Below, piece after piece: positions 33,951-45,860 of a stretch of DNA of 64,000 nucleotides. Every line of letters starts with the position of its first letter. The stretch's first letter is position 1. The position numbers were made by a program, and so were the translations under genes. The stretch spans positions 124,001 to 188,000 of the forward strand of contig JANUSC010000390.1 in the NCBI GenBank assembly GCA_025200525.1, written 5' to 3'. The notes below the pieces were generated by a model. The model made no database searches. It saw only the letters and a list, made by a program, of their open reading frames with translations, and was not told the DNA's origin. This stretch comes from Camellia lanceoleosa. Taxonomy: Eukaryota; Streptophyta; Magnoliopsida; Ericales; Theaceae.

Positions 33951-36024
33951 ATTCCATGTACCTAATTTCATGTTTCGGGATTCATTTCATGCATTGGGTG
34001 CCATGTTTCCATGTTTTGGGACTGTTTTGCATCACATTTTGATACTGAAATTTTCATGCTAGTATGCCATATTCCATGCCTTGCCATGTCTTGTTAGAGT
34101 GGCATTTGGTGCCTTAAGGTCGGTCCTCGGTTTTCGTGCACGTGTGCACGCATTTCGAGTGTCTCATTTTCATCTAATGGCCTCCTATGTGAGTGTGGCT
34201 GAGGTCCACTTGTGTTGGTGTAAGTCCATTATGCATTGTGTATGCCATTTCGTTTCATAGCATTGTGTATGCTAGGTTGTATGTTAGCGCATTGTGTATG
34301 CCATGTTACCTCGTGCATCGTATATGCCATTTCATAGCATTGTGCATGTTAGGTTGTATCTTAGTTGCATGTCATGCATATTGCATTGTGTTTGGGATAG
34401 GAGTTAGCCCAAGTACGGGAAACAAGGTACGTTTCGTACTCCGAGTGACGGAACGTGTCTCAATTTCCCAGTCGCCGACACTCCGGATTACCCATGATGG
34501 AGTATAGGTATTGTTGTGTTTATATGTGCATTCATTCCATATCGAGTTGTGCCATTCGACTCCTCGGCTATCATGCATCGAGATGCGTGATTGGTGGCAC
34601 GAGGATCGAGGTATGCATACATATGTGAAAATACATTGCCATGCCCCTTTTCTACTCTCTGTTGCAGCAAATCAAGAATCAGCAGCCTTCCAAAGCTTGG
34701 CGCGCTTTCCAAGAAACAATTGCAAACAGAGGCTAATTGGGGCATCGCGGTGGACTTCCGCGCAAGGCAACCCGAGCATGCATCAGTCATCATCCGGATC
34801 AGAGTCGAGGCAGTCCCTAGCTTGCATGCTAGTTTACCGTTTTCCTAGATTAATTTGTTAATTAATTAGGATTTTGTACATATTTGGACTGTATTATTTA
34901 TTTGGGACTATACTATTTATTCGGACCCTCTGCGCGAGGGCATAATTGTAATAAGTGTGCGTAAGTGTGATGTATGTCTTCCAACCCCACGTCTTTCTGC
35001 CCTTTTATTTACCAGCTTATGATGGTTAGATTAGGGCATGTTTCAATTAGCATACAATATGATAGCATGTTTACATTCATTCATCTGTCTTGCATGCACC
35101 GGGCTCGGCGCATCATACTAACTGCATTTGTATTTCAATTCTAAGTTGAATACATGTTAGCTGTAGCATTCCATACGCCATGTTTAGAATAGCCGAGCCT
35201 GCTATAGTTGCATTTTTGCATCTGTTGCATTAGGCATTTCTGTATAGTTAGGATCATGCATGGATTTCTAATTAGCTTCTGTTTTGGCTTGGAGTACTCG
35301 GTGAGTTTTATGCTTTAGCATCCTTGCATGCGTGTGAGTGATTGCCATGAATAGCATGCTTACTATGAGGCTATTTGCTTATGTGATATATCTGCCTGAA
35401 TGCCTGTGGGTGAAAGTCGGGTTATTTGGATTGGAACAATGCATTGACTGTGAGTTTTAAGCCCACCAGATAGTGGCAAAACCATCTTTTCTAAGCCCAC
35501 CCGAGGGTGGCAAAATCTACATTTTAAGCCTACCTGCGGGTAGCAAACCATCTTTCAAAAAACAAACATGAAATGTTTTATTCCAATTCAGGTGACCCGG
35601 TCTATACTTGTATGCTGTGCGCATCACATAGTAAATCTAGGCTAATAACCGGAATAAGTGCACACAGTGTTTTCAAAACTAGATATCATGGTTAGTAGAG
35701 GCCGATCTTTGATTGGGCGAGCGGGGGGTGCTCACGAAGTGACCTTCCCCAATCGTACCCAAGTTCCCGAACTGAGACAACTTTGGTGATGACGGACATG
35801 TGGCCTTAGGCAACGAGTCAGGGTTTCCTAAATTTCCCAAAAATAAAATATTTAGGTGGCAACTCTGTATCTGGCAAAGCAGTCCATGTTTGGCACTTCT
35901 TTCAAAAAATCCATTTTCTCAAAACGATTTGCCAGATTTGGACTCTTTGGTTCAGATTAAGAACCGTGACACAAATCAAGTCCGAGCTGTAGCGAGGCCC
36001 CCCCCGCGGGCTTGTTACAGTTTC

Positions 36025-36042
36025 TGGCGACTCCACTAGGGA
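36025..36042 (+). other. E2 primer binding site, tRNA-Arg type
   Basis: TGGCGACTCCACTAGGGA starts five bases after the LTR end. The first 13 bases are complementary to the 3' end of plant tRNA-Arg(ACG) including CCA. A tRNA-Arg PBS is a reported trait of Ogre-like elements. In E3 the matching place (about 55165-55184, minus strand) is scrambled. Confidence 0.8.
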
Positions 36043-36900
36043 TTTAGAGAACTTGACTCGAACTCATGATATCTGGTTTTGACTACACTTGTGTGTTTCT
36101 TTGTATTGCATTTGCATTGGTGCGCCTAGGACACCGTGTTTGCCATCTGCTATTCCTGAACGGTTTGCCGGAGGCTTGTCTTGTCAAGGCATGACCATAA
36201 GGTTGACCGGTTGTGGGCTCTGCCAGTATGGGAACACAAACCCCGGTTTTACCGGGGCACCCTTTTGACCATTCGACCTAGTGCATATTCGGATCCGTAG
36301 TGACCATTCCAAACTAGGACAGGTTGCTTACCTGATATAGGTTGTTTGAAACCGCTGTGTGCGTAGTGAAACCTTAGCTCCTGACAAAATAGGACAGGGA
36401 AACCCTACCCCAACATAGGGGTGTTTTGGCTCTCACTTGCTTGTTATGTGCTTTTAGAGTGCGTCTCTATAGGAATGCATGTATCAGTTTACGAGTTTGG
36501 GCATCAGGCCTGCGGGCACCAGTTCAATACTTTGGGATTCAGTTCACTTGAGGGTATCGGTTCTGCGTAAATTTTGGGCAGAATTCAGTAGAGAGCACAC
36601 TCATTCAACTATGCTCATATCTGTTCGGGTGAAATCAGGCTGAGATGCTGTTTATTTTCTCTTTTGCTAGGGTAGTCTTGGAACCATAGCTTCAGAAGGC
36701 TCCAATATCCCCCGGGTACACCGAACTTGTGTTGATAGACTTTGTTAGGTCAGAGATTCAGTTCAAGGGCAAATCAGTGTTCCTTCATCGAAGCAGGTAA
36801 AGGGCGGTCGAGCACGATCACCCGATTCGGATTACAGATTATTGGTCCTTAATATGGATCGAGGTCTCAATTGTTGCCATAGAGATAGATCTACCGGTCG
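36043..36900 (+). other. E2 untranslated leader
   Basis: Non-coding sequence between PBS and gag, with about 860 bp and no long open frame. It includes the conserved ACCGGGGCACCC and CCCTACCCCAACATAGGGG blocks that recur inverted in E3 (about 54800 and 54960) and E1 (27855). Confidence 0.7.
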
Positions 36901-38542
36901 ATGATGGATCGTGAGAATACATCGAGGATGGAGGCAATGATGCATCAAATGCAGAAACTATGAAACTCATGCGGAAGATCTTTGTCGCCAAGTGGAATTT
37001 TCCAAACAAGCAAGTCAGCAATCATGGCTCAAGGCCAGTGAGCTCATCACCAGTTGCTTGACAAAGAAAGTGGCGTCTGCTTCACAACAAGTTCCTCCCT
37101 AGCGGGAGCTCCGGACTGGGAGATGCCAAATGTCCAGAAAGTATGGACATTCCAAGAGGGCCTGCTCCGCCCAATTTTACCCACTATCCAAAGCACCTAC
37201 CAATCTGCGGACTCTCCTTTGAGTTCGAGGTCGACCCTCTGGCGTTGAAATTGAGCAAACTTGAGAAGATGTTTAAGAAGTCTCAGGAGTCAACTCCATC
37301 CGGACATTGGAGATGGATATCTTGATTCGGTGGTGACATTGCGACAGTTCAAGATGCCTCACATCGACCGTTTGACGGGTCGAGATCCCATGGTCCACCC
37401 GAGTTTGTTTTCAGATGTTCTGCGCCCGATGGGCTTGACAAGATTATGAAGCTCCCTTTGGCAAGACCTGCCGGGTATTGCGCCATCTGGTATGCCAAAT
37501 TGGAGGATTCAAAGCGAAATTTGGGAGGAGATGGCCGAGGCCTTCGTCGCACAATATTCATACAATACCAGTTGAGATCACAACCCGTGATCTCGAGACA
37601 ACCGAAAGAGTCGAAAAGGGCTTCTCTGACTTTGTAACCCGCTTGAGAGCCAAGGCCTCAATGATGACCACTAGGACCACTGACAAAGATCAAATTCAGA
37701 TGATTGTGGGGAATCACCAGCCCAAGATTATGCAGAAGATGATTGTTTTTCCCTTCCCTACCTTTTCAGATCTGCATGAGATGGGGGTTCAAATCGAGGA
37801 TGCCATCAAACAAGGGATCTTTGCAGAAGATAATGAGCCTTTGAAGAGGAATGTTGCTCGCAGTTCCAATGCTACTTTTGATGGTAGCACAACTGCGAAA
37901 TGCTCAGAAGTAGATACTATCACCACTTCCCTCAATGGCCAAAAACCAACCACCTCAACTCGGCCCCCAGCCCGAAAATTCCATCCTCTTTACATGAGTC
38001 TCTCTCAAGCTTTGAAAAAGCTGCGAGAAGAAGGGCATCTAGAACTTCTAGAACCCCAACCCCTTCCAAACCCTCTTCCACCAAGGTATGACCTAGCTAA
38101 ATACTGTGTCTACCATCAACAACACGGTCATGATACGAACCGTTGCATCCACCTCCGTCATAAGATTCAAGATCTTATTGACGAAGAGACCCTAGTTCCA
38201 CCAAAAGGACCTCAGGTTAGTACTGACCCGTCACCTCTACATCTCAACCTCATCCATATACTGCCATCCACCTACGACCCCAGCATATACATCACCCCAG
38301 CCCATCTACCCAAGCCTGAGGTGTTCATTCCAGAAAGCATGGACTTATGCATGATGGATGCATCTGGACCCCAATCATCTCAAACCCGTGAGCCCACTAC
38401 TTCTGAGCTAAAGAGAATGATCGAAGATCTTCAAAGAACTGTGACAGATCTAGCCTCTGGGACATTGGCTCCATTACCGACCACAGCACATGCTAGGAGT
38501 TTCACGACAAAAGGCTCCCCAATCTTGGAGCAGTGTATTTGA
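36901..38542 (+). pseudogene. E2 gag
   Basis: Starts MMDRENTSRMEAMMHQMQ at 36901 and soon meets a stop. After frame changes the core reads MPHIDRLTGRDPMVHPSLF, SDVLRPMGLTRL (about 37350-37446). From 37478 a 354-codon frame stays open: FVTRLRAKASMMTTRT, LHEMGVQIEDAIKQGIFAED, LYMSLSQALKKLREEGHLEL, and the zinc-knuckle-like YCVYHQQHGHDTNRC (about 38101-38145). The frame ends near 38540 after DLCMMDASGPQSSQ and a short helix (ELKRMIEDLQRTVTDLAS). It aligns through its length with E1 gag. This is the best-preserved coding stretch in the window, but the core upstream of it is broken. Product: particle protein that could be packaged with pol supplied in trans. Confidence 0.88.
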
Positions 38543-39173
38543 GGAATGCCAATCCCTTGGCAAGGTGGAGGCGAGTGGAAAGAACAAGATAGGGGCGGAC
38601 ATGGATCCCCATGAACATCTTTTGTTGGCTGTTGAGGCTGTGAAAGCCAAGAGACTGAACAAAGAGCGAGTGCTCACAGTTGTTGCAAAAACTGTGGACG
38701 ACATTTTCGCCACACAAGTTGGGCTTTGAATCAAGGGCAAGCCGAGAGAAGGTCGTTGTATCGAAGCGTTCCTTTCAACTATAATCCTCACTCGGAAGAG
38801 ATCAACAAACCAGGCCAAGACTGCCAATCCCTTTATCAAAAGGCCCAAAGAAAATCCACAAACCTTGAAGTACCAACCCCGAGGTTAGAGGGTCTTCCAT
38901 GCCCTCTATATGCCTTTGTCCAAAGCTCTCCAAATCCTTGTTGGACAAGGCCATCTCAAACCCCTTGAGCCTCGGCCTCTCTCGAACCCTCTTCTGGCTA
39001 TGCATGATGCTACCCAGTACTGCGTGTACCATCAGCAAACCGGCCATACTACCGACGACTGCTTCCGTCTTCGCCATGAAGTACAGGATCTATTTGACAA
39101 CGGGGTCATCCTCCTGCTGAGCTCAGCAAAGTCTATCGGCACTGGATCGGTGAACTTGTGGGGGATAATGTGA
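38543..39173 (+). pseudogene. E2 second gag C-terminal module
   Basis: A second zinc-knuckle block follows the first gag end. MPLSKALQILVGQGHLKPLE (from 38910) precedes YCVYHQQTGHTTDDC (about 39017-39062) and RLRHEVQDLFDNGVI. It parallels LYMSLSQALKKL...YCVYHQQHGH in the first module 920 bp upstream, but is closer to the E3 piece at 53527-54018. The intervening part (38543-38870) includes HLLLAVEAVKAKRLNKER and frame breaks. This is a real duplication or a join of two gag types; the sequence alone does not decide. Confidence 0.7.
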
Positions 39174-39990
39174 TGTGATCGAGGGATGAACCACCTATGG
39201 GCGGCGTTCAGTTTATTTCAGATATGGTGTATGGCACGCACTGTTTTGAGCATTTGTGAATGCTGGTTTTTGTACATTCTGACTTAGGTATTGGGTCAGT
39301 CTTATTGTTTTGTTTTTGAGCCTGTCTTTTTGTTTTGAGTCAGTCTCTTTTGTTTTGGGTCTGTCTTCTTGTCGAGTCGATCTGTTGTATAGGAGTTGGG
39401 TGATTCCGGGGGGGTGTTACCTCGGGCGTCACCATTTTGTTTTTGTGTTTGTCTTTTCGTTTTGTCTTGAGTCTGTTTCTGCCGTGGAGCCAGTTGCACC
39501 ATCAGATTCTGAATGAAACAGTAGTGGTTTTTCACGCTTGTGTGCTTGCTTCTGCCTTGTGCCAGTTGTGCCAGAGAGTTTGAACGCAACGACAATAATT
39601 TTTGCCTACTTTTCTGTGCCTCGAACTCATTGCATTGACCTAAGTTTTTCAAAACCTTTTGAACACTGCGGTGAAAACGAAGAGGAAGGAATTCCTCAGG
39701 TTTTGCAAAAATTTGATCAACTGAGAGAAAGAGAGGTGTGCTAAACCCTTAATGAATGAAATCATGCTTGTTAATGTGAGTACTGGGAAGGATCCTGGCT
39801 TGATCCAGATTGGTTCTACATTGTCTTTAGCGCGAGCGACTGGTCGCTTCCTTAAAAGATTTCAAAAAATGTTTTTGCGCGATCTTGCGAAGACCTGTGT
39901 GGAATTGCTCTTGAGATTGTACAGCCTAGGATCGCTCTCAACCTCGAGACTCGACCCCTTGATTTCAAACCTTGGACCTTAATTCAGAGT
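39174..39990 (+). pseudogene. E2 truncated pol (linker and RT start)
   Basis: The linker motif FAYFSVPRTHCIDL (about 39600) and NEEEGIPQVLQKFDQL match E1 linker DINEEEEIPRGFEKFG. Then DPGLIQIGSTLSL (about 39790) matches the sequence just before E1 RT. Coding similarity ends around 'gagattgtacagcctagg' (39910), equivalent to E1 PEIVQYWIPLNL. No RT active site, RNase H or integrase follows. E3 has the same end point. The T/G-rich stretch at 39250-39500 (TTTTGTTTT-type) has no clear function. Confidence 0.75.
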
Positions 39991-40648
39991 GTTCAACGGT
40001 CAACCGCAATGTGAGGCCTGTGTGGCCAGATTCGAAGCAGCCCGCGACCTAGGGGCAGAAAAATGTCAGATGTGCTCGAAGAGCCGAAGATGGATCATCC
40101 TGCAAATCAATGAAGACTGGCAAGAATGCCAAATCCCAGAGGGAGGAAGAAGAAAGTATTGCTGAAGAAAAACTGAGTTCCGATCCACAACACCAGGGGC
40201 AAATTCAGCCCCCATTGGATGGACTCCTGCATCATCAGCGAACAGCAGCCATTCTCTTGGATTCAGATGACTTCAGGATCTCAAAACCATTTGACATGGA
40301 CAAAGCTACACTTTTACCCTTGAGAGGCTCGCTGGGCCGAAAACCCGGAAGGGCGACCCAGGCAAAAGTTAGAGCAAGAAAAAAAAAAAAAGAAAGAAGA
40401 AAAATGCAAAGAATGAAAAAAAAAAAAGAAAAGAAAAAAATGAAAAAAATGAAGAAAATGCAATGAAAAGAAAAGAAAAACAAGGCTCGCAAGGTTGAAA
40501 ACCTGCAACGGGCGCCTTGGCAAAAGTTAGAGCCTAAAAATGAGAGGTTAAATACCCGAGTGTACCTTAACCCCGAACTACATAAGGCTTGATTCCTATC
40601 TTTGGGATCGTAGGCAACTTCATTCTGAAGTCCAGCCGTAAAACACTT
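39991..40648 (+). other. E2 tail region with A-rich tract and paired repeats
   Basis: After the pol deletion point come GGCTCGCTGGGCCG, AAACCCGGAAGGGCGACCC and GGCAAAAGTTAGAGC at about 40360, an A-rich tract at 40377-40480, a second GGCAAAAGTTAGAGC at about 40520, and GGCAACTTCATTCTGAAG. The pair and final block are shared with E1 and E3 tails. The Lys-rich frame through the A tract is not a gene. E3 is inserted at the end. Confidence 0.75.
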
Positions 40649-43600
40649 TGTAACATGCCCGCGAGGGACCCCGCGCTACACGCTACAGTTCGGACTCGAT
40701 TTTGTTTACGGTTCTAAATCTGAACCAAAGAGTCCAAATCCGACAAATCGTTTTGAGAAAATAGATTTTTGAAAAGAAGTGCCAAACATGGACTGCTTTG
40801 CCAGATACAGAGTCGCCACCTAAATATTTTTTTAATAGGGAAATCTAGGAAACCCTGACTCGGTGTCAAGGGCCACGTGTCCGTCATCACAAAAGTTGCC
40901 TCGGTTCGGGAGCTTGGGTACGAGTGGGGAAGGTCAGCTCTAAGCACCTCCTCTCGCCCAATCCGAAGACCGGCCTCTACTAATCGTGATATCCGATTTT
41001 GAAAACGTTATGTGTTCTTATTCCGGTTATTAGCCTAGAATTACTATCTTATGCGCACAACAAACAAGTATAAACTAGATTGCCTAATTTGGAAATAAGC
41101 ATTGCATATCCGTTTGTCTTAAAAAAACACTTTGGAATTTGCTACTCGCAAGTAGGCTAAAATACGGATTTCAATGAGTTTTTCCAACTCCGACAATCCA
41201 ACCTTCACCCACAGGCAATCAAACAGTTTATCTCACATAAGCAATTAGTCGCATGGTAAGCATGCTGTTATGTTAACACTCACACGCATGCGGTATGCTA
41301 AAGCATGAAAATACTTACATCGTACTCCGTGCCAAAACAATAAACTAGTTAGCAAACATGCATGGTCCTAGTTCATGTTAAGTTTGACTAATGCAACACA
41401 TACAAGATGCAATTAGAGTAGGCTCGGCTCACCTAAACATGGCATGTGAAATGTCATCAATTGATGCATGTATTCAAGTAAGATTTGAAATACCAATGAA
41501 GTTAGCGTGATGCGCTGAGCCCGGTGCATGTAAGACAAATGTATGGATGCACGCATGCAGTCATACTGTATGCTAATTTAAACATGTCCTAATCTACCAT
41601 CATAAGCGGGTAAATAAAAGGGAAGAAAGAAGTGGGGATTGGAGGACATGCACACACACGCACCCACACTTATTACAGATTCGCCCTCGCCCGGAGGGAC
41701 CAAAAGAATATACAGACTAATTAACCTACAGGCTAATTAAAATATTACAGTCCATCTAATTAGTTAAGCAAATTAACTAATTTAGAGAAAACAGATAAAC
41801 TGCCTCGGGAAGAGAGCCCAATGCAATGCATGCTCGGTCTTGCTCTAAGTACAACGCCATGTGCAAAAGCCTCTGTTTTCCCTGCTATACTCCTTCGAAG
41901 ACTGCCAAAGCCTCAGGGTTGCCTCTCTGAGCACTGTGCAGTACCACCGGCTGGGAAGAATGGCCACTGGCCGTAGGAGGTGTTCGTCGGCTGAGAATGA
42001 ATCCATCGGCCACCAATTGTTTGCCGGTCGGCACTCTGTGCAATCGATCGGCAAAAAGTTCCTGCAGAACCTATTTGACAGCAGCAGAGGACAGAGCTTT
42101 GCATGGCAATGCAATTCAAGCCATGTATGCACCAACCATGTCCCTTATCATGTTAGTGACTCAAAGGGACATGCTCCTTGGTTCCCGGACCATCAATTGC
42201 GCATTTCCATGCATGATGGCCCAAAAGACCAAGTTGTGCATGTTGATTTCTAATGTAATGCAAACCAATAAACAAAGGCCCAATTCTTATCACTAGATCA
42301 AGGAACAAGGCATGCATGCTAGATGGAGTGCAACCTAAGCATATGAACTAGCATTCAACATGAGCATACAAGGTATACATGCAAGCATGCAAACAAACAT
42401 GCAAGGTAAGCATGCAAGCAAGCATAGGATGGACTTAAACATGATTTAGGCAGCTCTAATTAGGCCCAAAACAGTGGCCAAAGTGCTATGAAATGAGGAC
42501 TAAACACACATACACACATGCACATGTTAAAGGGCTAACACTCAAGCACAAAAGGGCAACTCTCAAGCACACTTGAAAGAGGCGTAACATGGACTAATGG
42601 CATGCAAGATAAGCTCTGAAAATCATGTTACAAAAGGTGCTAAGCCAATTAAACAAGATAAACAAGGCATGCAAACAAAGCCAAAAACCCAAGACAAGCC
42701 AATAGGCTTAAACCAAGACTAAGTCAACCAAGCCTCACAAGGCTAAGAGGACTTAAAAAAAGTCTAAGGCATGCCTAGACAACGCCCAAGGGACACCTAG
42801 ATGGCATCTAAGTGGCTCAAATTCAAAGGGTATGCACAATGGCCAAAACATGGAGCATGCAAGACAAGCTTTCAAAGCTTCAAAGAGGCATCCAAGGCAA
42901 GCATACAAGCATGTTAAAGGGACTGAAATAACATGGCAAATGGTCCCAACCCACTAAATTAAGGCAAGGATGCATGCTATACATTCACACACTTAAGGCC
43001 AACAAACCAAAAATGCAAAGGGGCTATACTAAGAATGCCAAAGTCGACCCAAACAACTAAGGACAGACCTCAAACATAGGAAAATATGCACAAAAGCTTC
43101 ACAAAGCCAAGCCTAAAACATGCTAGAACAATGGTTTACAACCTAAGGCATGTTAAGGCAACAAAATGGCATTACAAGGCATGTATGCTAAGCAAGCATG
43201 AGGTACCAAAACCAACATACAACAATGCTATTTCATGGAAAAATAAGCATAAATAACAGCCAAGGCATGGTCAACATGAGGCTTAGCTAGGTGCTCATTA
43301 AAGAGGCAAAAATGGCCCTTTTCAAGGGCAATAAGGAGAGGGGGTGGCCCTCTCCTTCTTGGGACTTCAAGGCACCATCCTTACTACTGAAATCCCTCAA
43401 GATTTCAGTGGTGAGGAGGCCCAAACACCAAAGTCCCGGAGCTCACTCAAAATAGCACAAAATGGAGCCCCTCAAGGCTTAAGAGGGGTCAAACACCTCC
43501 AAACCACAAAACACTCTAAACAAACTATTTAGAGAGCCCAAAAACAGAACTTTTTTCTATTATACACTAAGCTCAAAAACAGTTCTAAGATAGGCAAAAA

Positions 43601-44400
43601 TAGTATGCAAGAATGGGGTAAAAAGGAGCAAGATTGTTACCCTTGAAGAACCTCTTCAACAATGGTGGACCAGCTGCTCCTCCAAGCTCAAAACCACCCA
43701 AGAAGTTCAAGAACAACCTCTTAGAACCTCAGTAGCCAAGGGACGGTGTAACACTATGTGTTTGTGTGCAATAGTAAGACACAAATACACTTATACACAC
43801 ACAAAGGTAAAAAGAGAGAGAGAAATAGGGATAGGTAAGACACAAACCCTAACCCTAATCCAAAGCTCTCCTCTGTATATTTTCTAACCTTTTTGTCTCA
43901 CCCTAAAGCCAAGAGAGGAGGGCTCCTCTTATAGAGAAGCCAATCTTGTAAAGCTTACTCAAGAAGCTAACAAGGAAGCCATCCCTCTATACACGTGTAT
44001 GGAGGAGAACAAAATGCAAGCCAGCTGTATTAAAATATCTGCAAAAGCAGATGAACAGTAGTCGGCCAGCCAAAAGTGCCATTTTGATTAAATAAACTGC
44101 CAATCGGCAACAAAGAATGCCGACTGGCAATATACATTGTCGATGGCAACAAAACACCAACCGGTGGCCTCTAGCCATGGCCGGTGATGTGTAGGGATGC
44201 CTCACAAGGCATTCCCTGCCCCTCCAAGGCAAAACACAAGTGTTTGGTGCAAAACAAGACACTAAACAGTCGAGTTCGGAGATCCTGGGGCAAGGCGCGT
44301 AGCCGAGACCTTCGGGAACTCCAAATAAACATGGATGATCACCGAGTGTTCCAACGGTGACGTCCAAGTCTTGAGGATGGTAAAAAATGGGGTGTCTACA
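40649..44400 (-). mobile_element. E3 3' LTR (3752 bp)
   Basis: On the minus strand it starts TGTAGACACCCCATTTTTTACC (44400 leftward) and ends GGGCATGTTACA (40649). A GC-rich cluster lies 210-340 bp inside the start (44055-44190: CCAATCGGC, TGCCGACTGGCA, ACCGGTGGCC, GCCATGGCCGG), with another at 41940-42062 (ATCGGCC, TTGCCGGTCGGCA, CGATCGGCA). TATAAGAGG is near 43930, followed by a telo-box. The central 42300-43300 is a long A-rich stretch of GCATGC-type words with no gene. Confidence 0.92.
43844..43858 (+). promoter_or_regulatory. Telo-box repeat in the E3 3' LTR
   Basis: AAACCCTAACCCTAA contains two overlapping plant telo-box units (AAACCCTAA type). It lies about 75 bp downstream of the TATA-like sequence in minus-strand terms. 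The other LTR has it at 58330-58344. It is a known plant promoter-proximal motif; its effect here is inferred. Confidence 0.5.
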
Positions 44401-44413
44401 GTTGGCCCTCTTT
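44401..44413 (-). other. E3 polypurine tract
   Basis: The minus strand reads AAAGAGGGCCAAC directly before the 3' LTR start, matching the E1 and E2 sites. Confidence 0.7.
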
Positions 44414-45120
44414 GACAGAACTCAAAAGTCATAACAATGATGGGAGTGAATGTCAAAGCCCAGAGACGACCCATTTTTGACAAGGCTGAAGACTTAGACA
44501 AAGCATGCAAGACAAACAAGGTATGCGCCCGAAGGCAGGGGCAAAATGCAAGACAATGCACGAAGCCGAACATAACTTATGATTATGCAAAGAAAGCTGC
44601 AACGAAGCACACATGCAACAATTTTAAGCTAGCATACACCAAACTACACTACAATGCAGAAAGGATGTAAAAGAATTATGCAATTCTCAATACGTCTCAC
44701 TCGGAGGATACAATACCTGTTCGATTCGTCTGGTTCCACCAGCTGCAAATGAACCGTACATGCAATATCGTGCCTACAAAGAAAACAACTTAATAGGTAC
44801 GATGTTATTAGCAACATGCATAACAATGGAAGAATGAGTGCAAAATGATATGCAATATATACAAAACAATGTATAAACAATGCAATGCAATTGAAACAAT
44901 GCAAACTAAATGCAGAGCAATTGAATCATGATCCAATCATGAGCGGTTCGAAACCACACAAATGTCAAATAGATTGATGGAGGTAATAAGTCCGTCTACC
45001 ATAGAACGGTCAACTGAACTATGAGTAATGTAGACGGATTCAAGAACGAGTATTGGGTGGAATGACATAAGTGGGGTAACGACCCGCTGCAGAAAGGACA
45101 ATGATCCTAATGCTGGATGC
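44414..45120 (-). other. E3 3' internal conserved spacer
   Basis: Non-coding, with blocks shared with E1 (9375-9500, 10955) and, inverted, with E2 (62980-63400), such as 'gaatgtcaaagccc' and 'gaaccgtacatgcaatatcgtg'. No gene. Confidence 0.6.
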
Positions 45121-45129
45121 AAAATTTAC

Positions 45130-45860
45130 ACTACAATGTAATATCTACAATGAATATGGCATGCAGCCAAACCAAATCTTGCCTAGGAAAGGCATGTACA
45201 CAAACAAGCCGCGGCTAACATAGAACGGTCCACTGAACTATGCTTTGACGTGAAAAGTATGGGCACATACCAGACCAAGCTCAACAAGGAAAGGCGCAAG
45301 CCATAGATGGAAGGTGATGCAATGAATGCATGCAAACTACAATGCAATATCTACAAATATGCAATGGAAACGGATACTATGGATATGGCACGCGAGCCAA
45401 ACCAAATCTTGCCTAGGAAAGGCATGTACATATACGAGCCACGTCTAACATAGAACGGTCCACTGAACTATGCTTCGACGTAAAAAGTACAGGCACATAC
45501 CAATCCAAGCTCAACCTAGAAAGGCGCAAGCCATAGATAGAAGGGTGATGCAGTGAATGCATGCAAACTACAATGCGATGGAAATAGATACAATGGATAT
45601 GGCACGCGGGCCAAACCAAATCTTGCCTAGGAAAGGCATGTACACAAACAAGCCATGTCTAACACAGAAAAGGTGCCGCAACCCTCAAACCAACATACCA
45701 GCATGGAATAGGCACGTACACATGCAGAACTGTGCTTTAATGTGAAAAGTAAGGGCACATACCAGACCAAGCTCAACAAAGAAAGGTGCAAGCCATAGAT
45801 GGAGGGTGATGCAATGAATGCATGCAAACTACAATGCAATATCTACAAATATGCAATGGA
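45130..45860. repeat. E3 3'-end tandem array, unit about 218 bp
   Basis: About three and a third copies. The anchor GCCAAACCAAATCTTGCCTA is at 45175, 45396 and about 45609, spacing 221 and about 213 bp. Each unit also has GAACGGTCCACTGAACTATG and GCATGCAAACTACAATGC. A partial fourth copy lies at about 45745-45860, with internal deletions. Unrelated by eye to the E1 and E2 arrays in the same slot. Confidence 0.85.

Larger units (their letters stand above)
31875..36019 (+). mobile_element. E2 5' LTR (4145 bp)
   Basis: It begins TGTAGACACCC and ends CTTGTTACA, followed directly by a PBS. The start repeats at 63414 with only scattered differences over the 587 bp available. Inside are a GC-rich cluster (GGTCGTAGGC twice, then GAGCCGACGGCCGTG, about 32108-32192), a TATAAAA at 32744, and two blocks of 159-bp repeats. 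There is also a duplicated leader region ending TTCAAGGGTAAG / CTACAAGGGTGAG, and a long region shared with the left LTR (34560-35990). No protein gene is seen; apparent frames are short. Confidence 0.9.

Noticed and set aside
37349..37561. Minus-strand frame opposite E2 gag
   Set aside because: It is a shadow of the gag coding strand with no independent support.
40110..40466. 118-codon Lys-rich frame
   Set aside because: It is the translation of the A-rich tail tract of E2; the homologous tracts in E1 and E3 do not keep it.
42300..43320. Possible gene in the centre of the E3 LTR
   Set aside because: A-rich sequence with many stops in all frames; both LTRs are the same here because they are LTR copies, not because of coding constraint.
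43844..43858. Possible telomere or chromosome end
   Set aside because: Only two telomere-like units in each LTR copy, inside an intact retroelement; they fit a promoter telo-box better.
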